The translations under genes and the position numbers were made by a program. Shown piece by piece: positions 34,450-41,674 of a stretch of DNA of 41,674 nt. How positions within the stretch are numbered: position 1 is the stretch's first letter; each line of letters begins with the position of its first letter. Under the pieces are notes generated by a model. It made no database searches, was not told the DNA's origin, and saw nothing but the letters and a program-made list of their open reading frames with translations. Source of the stretch: Actinomadura sp. BRA 177 (GTDB taxonomy: Bacteria; Actinomycetota; Actinomycetes; Streptosporangiales; Streptosporangiaceae). The stretch is taken from NCBI RefSeq assembly GCF_013372625.1, contig NZ_JABXFD010000147.1, positions 1 through 41,674 of the forward strand, written 5' to 3'.

Positions 34450-35223
34450 GTGACCAGCACGTTCGCCGATCCGCCCGGGGGAGCACCCGCCGCCGCAGCG
34501 TTGCCGGCCGTCATGGCCGAGGGCGTGTCGAAGGTGTACGGGTCCGGTGACGCGGCCGTGCACGCGTTGCGCGGGGTCAGCGTCGGGTTCGCCCGCGGCG
34601 CGTTCACCGCGATCATGGGCCCGTCAGGTTCCGGGAAGTCGACGCTGATGCACTGCCTCGCGGGGCTGGACACCGTCACCGGCGGACGCATCATGCTCGG
34701 CGACGCGGAGATCACCCGGATGGGCGACCGGCAGCTGACGCTGATGCGCCGCGACCGGGTCGGCTTCGTGTTCCAGGCGTTCAACCTGCTGCCGACGCTC
34801 ACCGCCGAGCAGAACATCCTGCTGCCCATGGAACTGGCCGGACGCAAGCCCGACCGTGCTTGGTTCGAGCAGGTCGTGGACGTTCTCGGGCTACGCGACC
34901 GCCTCGGGCACCGTCCGTCCGAGCTGTCGGGCGGCCAGCAGCAGAGGGTGGCGTGCGCGCGCGCCATCGTCGCCCGTCCCGAGGTCATCTTCGCGGACGA
35001 ACCGACAGGCAACCTGGATTCACGGGCAGGCGCAGAGGTCCTCGGGTTCCTGCGCTCGTCCGTCCGGGAGATGGGCCAGACGATCGTGATGGTGACTCAC
35101 GACCCGGTGGCCGCTTCCTACGCCGATCGGGTGGTGTTCCTACGCGACGGTGAAATCGTCTCCGAGATCTACCAGCCGACCCCAGAGGCCGTCCTGGACC
35201 GACTCAAGGCTCTGGGGGCGTAA
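34450..35223 (+). CDS. ABC transporter ATP-binding protein (MacB/LolD type)
   Basis: This 257-residue ATPase drives the FtsX-type permease encoded next. Walker A is GPSGSGKST (57-65), the Q-loop is FVFQAFNLLPTLTAEQN, the signature LSGGQQQR (159-166), and Walker B VIFADEPTGNLDS (E184 catalytic), followed by the H-loop VMVTHDP. These fit the MacB/LolD subfamily of mechanotransmission ABC proteins, which export peptides, antibiotics or lipoproteins rather than importing. The GTG has GGAG six bases upstream. Its stop codon overlaps the permease start by one base. Confidence 0.95.
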   Translation: MTSTFADPPGGAPAAAALPAVMAEGVSKVYGSGDAAVHALRGVSVGFARGAFTAIMGPSGSGKSTLMHCLAGLDTVTGGRIMLGDAEITRMGDRQLTLMRRDRVGFVFQAFNLLPTLTAEQNILLPMELAGRKPDRAWFEQVVDVLGLRDRLGHRPSELSGGQQQRVACARAIVARPEVIFADEPTGNLDSRAGAEVLGFLRSSVREMGQTIVMVTHDPVAASYADRVVFLRDGEIVSEIYQPTPEAVLDRLKALGA

Positions 35224-37712
35224 TGCTGAGAACGACCCTTGCGGGCCTTCGCGCCCACAAACTCCGCCTTCTCCTCACTGCAGTCGCCATCACCCTGGGC
35301 GTCGGCTTCATTTCCGGCACGTTCGTGCTGACGGACACGATGAACAAGGGTGTCGCTAAGACGTTCGCACGGTCGGCAGACAAGGTTGACATCGCCGTCG
35401 TCCCCGATGAGCACGCGACCGAGGGCATCCCCACCTCGCTGCTGCAGAAGGTGCGTTCCCTGCCCGGAGTGACCGAGGCCCAAGGGACGGTTAAGGGCGA
35501 GGCCGCCTTGGTGGGCAAGAATGGTAAGACGGTGGGCGACTTCCCCACGATGGGCATGTCCGTGCCGTCCGGGCGTCTGCTCCGCTACGACGTGGACAAG
35601 GGACGACCTCCGTCCAACGGCGGCGAGACCGTCATCGACAGCAAGGTCGCCAAGCGGGAGGGTTTCACCGTCGGTGACACGGTGACGGTCCTGGACGCCA
35701 AGAACCGGCCGCACCAGTTCCGCGTCGTCGGGCTGGTCGACTTCGGCATCGACCAGGAGGCGAGCATCTTCGGCGCGGTCGGGTTCGACCCCGCGACCGC
35801 GTCCCGGATGACCGGCCAGCAGACCTACCAGGAGATCGACATCGCCGGCACGGTGTCCAAGGCCGCGGTGAAGGCCGCCACCGGCCCCGGCACCGGCGTC
35901 TACACGGGGGAGGAGCTCGGCGCGAAGCTGGCGAAGGCCGCGGGCGCCGACACGAAGATCATCCGCGCCGGTCTGCTGATCTTCGCGCTGGTCGCGATGC
36001 TGGTGTCCGCCCTGGTCATCTACAACACGTTCGCGATCCTGGTCGCGCAGCGGATGCGGGAGATGGCGCTGCTGCGCTGCGTCGGCGCGACCCGCCGGCA
36101 GATCTTCGGCGGCGTCCTCACCGAGTCCGCGGTGGTGGGCCTGACCGGTTCGCTGCTGGGCCTCGCCGCCGGCGTCGGTCTCGGGCAGGGCGCGCTCGTC
36201 CTGATCAGCCGGCTGAACGGCACCATCGCGCTCACCGCACCGTCCCTCGCGCTGCGGACGATCGTGATCGGGCTGGCGGTCGGCGTCGTCGTGACCGTGC
36301 TGTCCGCGCTGCTGCCCGCCCGCGCGGCCACCGGTGTCGCACCCGTCGCGGCGTTGCGCGCGGAGACCGAGCCGGGCAGCGGACGGTTCCGGCTCGGCGT
36401 CTGGCGCACCGTCCTCGCCGTCCTGCTCGGCGTCGCCGGCCTCGCGATCGGCCTGTCCGGCGCGCTGGTGATGAAGGAGGGCGAGACCGCGATGTTCGTG
36501 GTCGCGTTCTCCGGCTGCGTCTTCTTCCTCGCGGTCATCGCGAGGATGCCGGCGCTCGTCCGCCCGCTGGCACGGTTCGCGGGCGCGATCCCGGCGCGGC
36601 TCGGCGGCGTCCCGGGACGGCTGGCGGTCGCGAACGCGCAGCGCGCACCGCGCCGAACCGCCACGACCACGATCGCGCTGACCGTCGGCGTCGGTCTGAT
36701 GAGCCTGTTCGCGGTCGTCGCGGCGAGCGGCAAGGCGACGGCGACCGACAAGCTGGACGAGCAGTTCCCCGTCCAATTCAGGATCGCCACCCAGAACGCG
36801 GAGAACCTCCCGCGCGCGCTTGGGGACGACCTCCGCAAGCGACCCGAAGTGGAGAAGGTCGTCGAGGTCCGTGACAAGGAGACCAAGGTCAACGGCGAAG
36901 ACGCGTCGATCACCACGGTGACCGCGTCAGCCTGGGGCTCGATCGCGAAACCGGAGATGAAGACCGGATCGGTCTCGGACCTCAAGCCAGGCACAGCGCT
37001 CGTGGACGAGAGCGCCGCGAACGTCCCCGGATGGACGGTCGGCAAGACCCTCCAGGTCAAGACGCGGCAGGGCACCGTCCCGGTCAAGATCACCGGAATG
37101 TACAAGCTGGGCGGCCAGTTCACCGGTATCGTCGTGCCCGAGGCCGACTTCGTCCGCTACTTCGGCGCCTTGGACCCGTCCGAGATCTACGTCAAGACCA
37201 GCGACGCGATCTCCGCCGACCAGGCGCGCAAGGCCATCGACCAGGCCGCGCTGCCGTACCCGGCCGCGAAGGTCGAGTCGACCGCCGACTTCGAGGAGCA
37301 GCTGGAGAACGCGATCGACATGCTGCTGATGATCTTCGGCGGGCTGCTCGGCCTGGCGATCGTCATCGCGCTGTTCGGCATCGCCAACACGCTGACCCTC
37401 TCGGTCGTCGAACGGACCCGCGAGTCGGCGCTGCTGCGCGCCCTCGGCCTGACCAAACGCCAGCTCCGCCGGATGCTGTCGCTCGAAGCCGTGGTCATGG
37501 CCGTGATCGGCGCGCTGACCGGGGTCGCGCTCGGCATCGCCTTCGGCTGGGCCGCGACCAGCGCGATGGCCGAAGGATCCGTGTTCGCCCTGCCATATCT
37601 CCAGATCGCCGGGTTCGTCCTGCTCGCCGGCCTGGCCGGGACGCTCGCGGCCGTCATGCCCGCGCGGCGCGCCGCGAAGACGTCCATCGTCGAGTCCCTC
37701 GCGCATGACTGA
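35223..37712 (+). CDS. ABC transporter permease with two FtsX domains
   Basis: This 829-residue integral membrane protein has the duplicated layout of actinobacterial MacB-like permeases. There is an N-terminal helix (about 12-38), an extracytoplasmic domain (about 40-235), a first FtsX bundle around 245-385 (MREMALLRCVGATRRQIFGG), a central helix region and basic linker, a second extracytoplasmic domain (about 510-690), and the C-terminal FtsX bundle (about 695-829, ESALLRALGLTKRQLRRML). The substrate is unknown. It is coupled to the ATPase gene. Confidence 0.93.
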   Translation: MLRTTLAGLRAHKLRLLLTAVAITLGVGFISGTFVLTDTMNKGVAKTFARSADKVDIAVVPDEHATEGIPTSLLQKVRSLPGVTEAQGTVKGEAALVGKNGKTVGDFPTMGMSVPSGRLLRYDVDKGRPPSNGGETVIDSKVAKREGFTVGDTVTVLDAKNRPHQFRVVGLVDFGIDQEASIFGAVGFDPATASRMTGQQTYQEIDIAGTVSKAAVKAATGPGTGVYTGEELGAKLAKAAGADTKIIRAGLLIFALVAMLVSALVIYNTFAILVAQRMREMALLRCVGATRRQIFGGVLTESAVVGLTGSLLGLAAGVGLGQGALVLISRLNGTIALTAPSLALRTIVIGLAVGVVVTVLSALLPARAATGVAPVAALRAETEPGSGRFRLGVWRTVLAVLLGVAGLAIGLSGALVMKEGETAMFVVAFSGCVFFLAVIARMPALVRPLARFAGAIPARLGGVPGRLAVANAQRAPRRTATTTIALTVGVGLMSLFAVVAASGKATATDKLDEQFPVQFRIATQNAENLPRALGDDLRKRPEVEKVVEVRDKETKVNGEDASITTVTASAWGSIAKPEMKTGSVSDLKPGTALVDESAANVPGWTVGKTLQVKTRQGTVPVKITGMYKLGGQFTGIVVPEADFVRYFGALDPSEIYVKTSDAISADQARKAIDQAALPYPAAKVESTADFEEQLENAIDMLLMIFGGLLGLAIVIALFGIANTLTLSVVERTRESALLRALGLTKRQLRRMLSLEAVVMAVIGALTGVALGIAFGWAATSAMAEGSVFALPYLQIAGFVLLAGLAGTLAAVMPARRAAKTSIVESLAHD

Positions 37713-37818
37713 ATGGGGTGGGGTGGCGCCCGCCACCCGCCGGACCGCGTGACCGGGTCGCATGGGTACTCTGGTTCGCGCCCGTCCGGTACCTACCTGT
37801 GAGGACTGGAACGAACCG

Positions 37819-38738
37819 ATGGACCCAGATGCCCCCGGCATGCCCGGAAACAGCCCGGAGGCCCCGGAGGACAGGCCCGCGCGGCTCGCGGTCGGCGTCG
37901 TCGGCGCCGGCCGCGTCGGCACGGCGCTCGGCGCCGCGCTGTCCCGCGCGGGCCACCGAGTGGTCGCCGCGACCGCCGTGTCCGACCGGTCGCGGACCCG
38001 CGTCGAGGAACGCCTCCCCAGCGCGGACGTCGCGACGCCGCAGGACGTGGTGGCCGCCGCCGACCTGGTGCTGCTGACCGTCCCGGACGACGAACTGCCC
38101 AACTCGCGTCCGGCCTGGTCACCGCGGGCGTCCCCGTCACCGGGAAGCTGGTCATGCACACCAGCGGACGCTACGGGACCGCCATCCTCGACCCGCTCAC
38201 CCGCGCCGGCGCGCTGCCCCTCGCCCTGCACCCCGTCATGACCTTCACCGGACGCCCGGACGACGTGAACCGGCTCACGGGCATCTCGTTCGGCGTCACC
38301 TCGCCCGAGCCGCTGCGCCCGGTCGCGGAGGCGCTCGTCCTCGAAATGGGCGGCGAACCCGTCTGGATCACCGAGGACGCCCGCCCCCTCTACCACGCGG
38401 CCCTCGCCGGCGGCGCCAACCACCTGGTCACCTTGGTCGTCGAGTCGATGGACCTGCTGTCCCGCGCCGGCGTGGCCGAACCCGGCCGCATGCTCGGCCC
38501 GCTCCTCGGCGCGGCCCTCGACAACGGCCTCCGCCTCGGCATCGACGGCCTCACCGGCCCGGTCGCCCGCGGCGACGCCGGCACGGTCTCCGACCACCTG
38601 GCGGAACTCGCCAAGATCTCCCCCGAGAGCCGCCGCGCCTACGTCGCCCTGGCCCGCCTCACCGCCGACCGCGCCCTCGGCGCCGGACTGCTCAAGCCCG
38701 AAGCCGCCGAACGCCTCCTGGAAGCCCTGGCAGATTGA
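37819..38738 (+). pseudogene. DUF2520 Rossmann-fold oxidoreductase gene split by a one-base frameshift
   Basis: The 5' part encodes an NAD(P)-binding fold (VGVVGAGRVGTALGAALSRAGH, then DLVLLTVPDDELPN). At about 38100-38105 the frame shifts; the rest (ASGLVTAGVPVTGKLVMHTSGRY through the end at 38738) continues in the next frame and contains the DUF2520 domain (ALHPVMTFTG, ALAGGANHLVTLVVE). Restoring one C in AACTCGCG rejoins the two. The family, related in fold to ketopantoate and 6-phosphogluconate-type dehydrogenases, sits beside panC across actinobacteria (Rv3603c). A role as a ketopantoate reductase is a hypothesis only. The indel may be real or a sequencing error; the rest is well conserved. 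Confidence 0.85.
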
Positions 38739-39415
38739 CCCCGCCCGGACACCGCTGCACACCCGACCAGCAGCCCGCCCACCACGCCACGGCCTTCGGG
38801 AAGCCAATGGCCGTGAACAAGCCTTCAGAGGTGGATGCGCGGTCGTCTCGGGAGACCGACGACCATGCCGCCGTCGCACGACCGATACCTCGAATGACCG
38901 GGAAGCGCTCGCTCCCGTCCGGCCGCCCAGACCCCGAACGCCCCCACCAGCAGCACACCACCGCGCAATGTACGCGCGGCCCGATCGCCTCGACTGATCG
39001 CGACGTCACCCCGGAGGCCGGCCACCAAAGGGCGCCCGCGCCCAATGATCGGGAAGCGCCCGCTCCCACCCAGACGTTCAAAAACCGGACACCCGAAGGT
39101 AAGACGCGTGACGGTCGGACGCCGGAGGGCCGAAGGACCTCGGGGTGGACGTCTCGAGGTCGGATGGCCCGGAGGCCGAATCAAGATTCCTGGAGTTCGA
39201 TGCTCGGAGATCGGACGCCCGGCGATCGGACGCCCGGTGGCAAGACGCAGGGACCGGACGTCGGGAAGTTGGACCCCCTCGGAGGGCAGATGCTCCGAGA
39301 TCGGGTGTCCGGTGGGCGGATTGTTCGACAGCGGTGCGAGTCGGCGGCCGGGCGCCCGGAAGTCGTGCTCAACAAGCGGCTCGGCGATGAGGCGCCGGGC
39401 AGGAGTCGCCGGATG
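38739..39415. repeat. Repeat-rich spacer between DUF2520 and panC
   Basis: These ~680 bp contain several families of imperfect repeats. A block reading CGGGAAGCGCTCGCTCCC occurs near 38898 and, in variant form, near 39049 (151 bp apart). GATCGGACGCCCGG occurs at 39209 and 39224 (15-bp spacing), and a related GATCGGGTGTCCGG at 39298. A reading frame is open across the whole stretch (38735-39433) and gives a polar, Arg/Thr/Pro-rich product with GDRTPGDRTPGGK-like repeats, but it has no ribosome-binding site or recognisable domain, so I do not call a gene. Confidence 0.55.
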
Positions 39416-39429
39416 ATGTGGGAGGTCGC

Positions 39430-40284
39430 TTGAAACCCGTCATAGTGCGGACGCGGGAGGAACTCGCCGCGGCGCGCGCCCGCGTCGAGGGCACGCTCGC
39501 GTTCGTCCCGACCATGGGCGCGCTGCACAAGGGGCACCTGTCCCTGATGCGCGAGGCCCGCCGCAGCGCCGACGCCGTCGCTGTCAGTATCTTCGTCAAC
39601 CCGCTCCAGTTCGGGCCCGGCGAGGACTTCGACCGCTACCCGCGGACGTTCGACGCCGACGTCGAGGCGTGCGCCGCCGAGGGCGTCGACCTGATCTTCG
39701 CGCCGACCCGCGACGTCATGTATCCGGACGAACCGCAAGTCACGCTGAAATCGGGCCCGATGGGAGAGGTCGTCGAGGGCGCGGCCCGGCCGGGCCACTT
39801 CGACGGGATGCTCACGGTCGTGCTGAAGCTGCTCAACCTCGTCCGTCCCGACGTGGCGATCTTCGGGGAGAAGGACGCGCAGCAGCTCGCGATGATCCGC
39901 CGCATGGTCGCCGACCTCAACGTGCCCGTGCGGATCATGGGCGGCGCGACCGTCCGCGAACCGGACGGCCTGGCACTTTCCAGCCGCAACCGCTACCTGT
40001 CGCAGGCCGAGCGGGGTACGGCCCTCGCGCTGTCGCGCGCCCTCCGGGCCGGCGAGGACGCCGCCGCCGAGGGACCGGACGCGGTGATTGGCGCCGCGAC
40101 AGCCGTCCTCGACAAGGCCGCGACCGCCGACCCGCCCCTCGTCCTCGACTACCTCGTCCTCGTCGACCCGGCGACGTTCGCCCCGGTCACCTCCGGCGGC
40201 GAGGCCGTCCTCGCCGTCGCCGGCCGCGTCGGCGCCACGCACCTCATCGACAACGTTCACCTCCAGCTCGGCAAGGAGCACTGA
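39430..40284 (+). CDS. panC: Pantothenate synthetase
   Basis: This enzyme joins pantoate and beta-alanine with ATP to make pantothenate, the coenzyme A precursor. It has about 284 residues. The nucleotidylyl-transferase motifs are [14 protein letters not shown] (HxGH), [20 protein letters not shown], the [16 protein letters not shown] block and SSRNRYLS near the KMSKS position. The TTG at 39430 ([11 protein letters not shown]) is preferred because GGGAGG lies just before it; a GTG at 39418 is in frame without such support. Its stop overlaps the panD start by one base. Confidence 0.96.
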   Translation: MKPVIVRTREELAAARARVEGTLAFVPTMGALHKGHLSLMREARRSADAVAVSIFVNPLQFGPGEDFDRYPRTFDADVEACAAEGVDLIFAPTRDVMYPDEPQVTLKSGPMGEVVEGAARPGHFDGMLTVVLKLLNLVRPDVAIFGEKDAQQLAMIRRMVADLNVPVRIMGGATVREPDGLALSSRNRYLSQAERGTALALSRALRAGEDAAAEGPDAVIGAATAVLDKAATADPPLVLDYLVLVDPATFAPVTSGGEAVLAVAGRVGATHLIDNVHLQLGKEH

Positions 40285-40700
40285 TGTTCCGGACGATGTT
40301 CAAGTCCAAGATCCACCGCGCCACGGTGACGCAGGCGGACCTGCACTACGTCGGCTCGCTCACCATCGACCAGGACCTGATGGACGCCGCCGACCTGCTC
40401 CCCGGCGAGCAGGTCTCGATCGTGGACATCGACAACGGCGCCCGCCTGGAGACCTACCTGATCGCCGGCGAGCGCGGCTCCGGCGTCATCGGCATCAACG
40501 GCGCCGCGGCCCGCCTCGTCCAACCCGGCGACCTGGTGATCATCATCAGCTACGCCCAGCTCGCCGACGCCGAGGCCCGCGAGTTCGTCCCCACCGTCGT
40601 GCACGTCGACCGAACCAACAAGATCATCTCCCTGGGCTCCGACCCCGCCGAACCCGTCCCCGGCACCAAAACCACCCGAGGCGACCTAGTCCACGACTAA
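40284..40700 (+). CDS. panD: Aspartate 1-decarboxylase
   Basis: This enzyme decarboxylates aspartate to beta-alanine, supplying panC. It has 138 residues and is a self-processing pyruvoyl enzyme: the cleavage site is G24-S25 in HYVGSLTID, which yields the pyruvoyl group on the alpha chain. Lys9 (SKIHRATVT) and the [20 protein letters not shown] block are conserved. It is translationally coupled to panC. The usual next gene, coaX, is not in this window; a low-complexity tract follows instead. Confidence 0.97.
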   Translation: MFRTMFKSKIHRATVTQADLHYVGSLTIDQDLMDAADLLPGEQVSIVDIDNGARLETYLIAGERGSGVIGINGAAARLVQPGDLVIIISYAQLADAEAREFVPTVVHVDRTNKIISLGSDPAEPVPGTKTTRGDLVHD

Positions 40701-40739
40701 CAAAGCGCTCCCTCCCGCCGGAACCTGACCCACTGCCAG

Positions 40740-41674
40740 GCACAAAACACCCCCACCCGCCATGGCCACCCGCCATGAGCCCAACCCGCAGATCACCACG
40801 CGCCTTGCCGGAGGCCACCCGCCACATCCGCCTGCCATGAATCCCGCTCGGGCAAGCTGCCACGGTCGTGCTGCGACTGGGTGCACGGCCTCCTGCTCCC
40901 CGCCATGGAGGGCGCGCAGTGGCGTACTGCCGTGAGTCCTCCCCGGAGCCTGCCGCGATCTCGTGGCGCGGCCATCTACTGTGGCCGACTGCCGCGCCTG
41001 GCATCCCGTGGCCGACCGCCGGGCACCCGTGCCACAGCCCCCCACCGTGCCCGCGCCGCGTGGTTGCATGCCGTGGCGGTCTGTCGGGAGGCCTGCTCCC
41101 GCGGCCTGCCGTATTGCCTGCCGTAGCCGTCTGTTGTGCCTGCGTGCCGGTCCGTCTGCCGTGGTCGTGTGCCGCGGTTGCGTGCCGTGGCTGCTCGGGG
41201 TCGTGCGTGCCCTGGTCGGGCAGTCTGTTGTGGGGCCTGCTCCGCAGTCCGTCGAGATCACCCTCTTCGATGGCTGCCTGACGGATCCAGTTGCTCAGGC
41301 ACGACTGGCTGATGCCCAGGCTCTTGGCCAGCGCGCAGACCGACTTGTCGCCGGTCCGGGCCAGCTCGACGGCGCGACGCCGGAACTCAGGCGAGCGAGG
41401 TGGTGGCACGAGACACTCCTCCCCAAGTTGATCAAGGTCAACTTAGATCGGGTGTCCGTGGAGCGGGGGAAGCTCATCATCTGGTCCGCAGGCTGTCGTG
41501 TGGCCTGCCGCAGTCGGCTGTTATGGCTCCGTGTCGTGGTCGCCTGCTGTGGTCGTGTGCTGCGGCGGGGGTGCCGTGGGCGCCTGCTGTGGTGGTCTGT
41601 CGTGGGGCTTGTCTCGCAGGCTTTCGCGCAGCCTGCTTTGGCCGTTTGTTGGGGTCGGCTCTCGGGGGCGGGTG
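40740..41674. repeat. Low-complexity tract of short degenerate repeats at the right end
   Basis: The sequence is built of short, irregular variants of words such as CCACCCGCCAT (40760-40840), TGCCGTGG and CCTGCTGTGG (about 40960-41230 and again 41475-41650). The same vocabulary occurs on both sides of the IS3-type remnant at 41235-41475, suggesting one tract that was interrupted. Minus-strand frames run through it, but they are Gly/Arg/His-rich and look like artefacts. No gene is supported apart from the transposase fragment. Confidence 0.55.
41235..41409 (-). pseudogene. Truncated IS3-family transposase OrfA
   Basis: The first ~57 residues are a clear IS3-family OrfA N-terminus: PRSPEFRRRAVELARTGDKS, then the helix-turn-helix VCALAKSLGISQSCLSNWIRQA and EEGDLDGL. 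After this the usual Leu-zipper part and all of OrfB (the DDE transposase) are absent, replaced by low-complexity sequence. The GTG at 41409 has GGGGAGGAG just upstream, so the 5' end is intact. An inverted repeat AAGTTGA/TCAACTT lies at 41425-41444, and the element's outer end is probably within about 41445-41475. It cannot transpose by itself. Confidence 0.8.

Noticed and set aside
36927..38879. 650-codon minus-strand open frame across the permease end and DUF2520 gene
   Set aside because: It overlaps two recognisable genes and has no domain; Gly/Arg/Asp-rich composition typical of antisense frames.
38735..39433. 232-codon plus-strand frame between DUF2520 and panC
   Set aside because: No start signal, no domain, and it rests on degenerate repeats; kept as a finding but not as a gene.
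40624..41234. Continuation of the OrfA frame for about 200 more codons
   Set aside because: After residue ~57 the sequence leaves the IS3 family and enters low-complexity DNA, even overlapping panD; it is read-through.

Overview
The window is high-GC DNA with GTG/TTG starts and many 4-bp ATGA overlaps between genes. It carries a chaplin-like surface protein, a stand-alone NuoD paralogue, DUF3180, DUF2342 and a fused ECF-sigma receptor. This points to a mycelial actinomycete; Actinomadura or another member of Streptosporangiales is my best guess (inference only). I see no rRNA, tRNA or CRISPR array.

The left part (1-7450) looks accessory. It holds a decayed phage-type integrase, a GNAT acetyltransferase, a five-copy 16-bp tandem repeat, a divergent MarR/MFS-exporter pair, and a minus-strand MerR plus VIT/VWA operon preceded by a perfect 11-3-11 inverted repeat. 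From 7826 to 11008 there is a membrane-anchored ECF-sigma fusion followed by a secreted NlpC/P60 wall hydrolase.

The centre (11211-25591) is a conserved actinobacterial housekeeping block: ppa, dacB/PBP4, DUF2342, tilS, hpt, ftsH, folE, folP, an NTF2-like gene, folB, folK, DUF3180, then nuoD (opposite strand) and two bPH2 membrane proteins. The order matches what I know of Mycobacterium tuberculosis Rv3628 back to Rv3605c; the matching continuation (DUF2520, panC, panD = Rv3603c-Rv3601c) reappears at 37819-40700. Folate synthesis (folE, folP, folB, folK) and pantothenate synthesis (panC, panD, possibly the broken DUF2520 gene) are the pathways represented.

Between these halves lies about 12 kb of more variable content (25592-37712): a divergent secreted deacetylase and SGNH esterase sharing TTTCGAAA-type palindromes, a cytochrome P450, a MidA-family methyltransferase, a histidine kinase/response regulator pair, a His-rich chaplin-like protein, and a MacB/FtsX-type ABC transporter. 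Two genes (SGNH hydrolase and DUF2520) are each split by a single-base frameshift. Several intergenic gaps hold degenerate GC-rich tandem repeats. The right end is a long low-complexity tract with an IS3-type OrfA remnant inside it.
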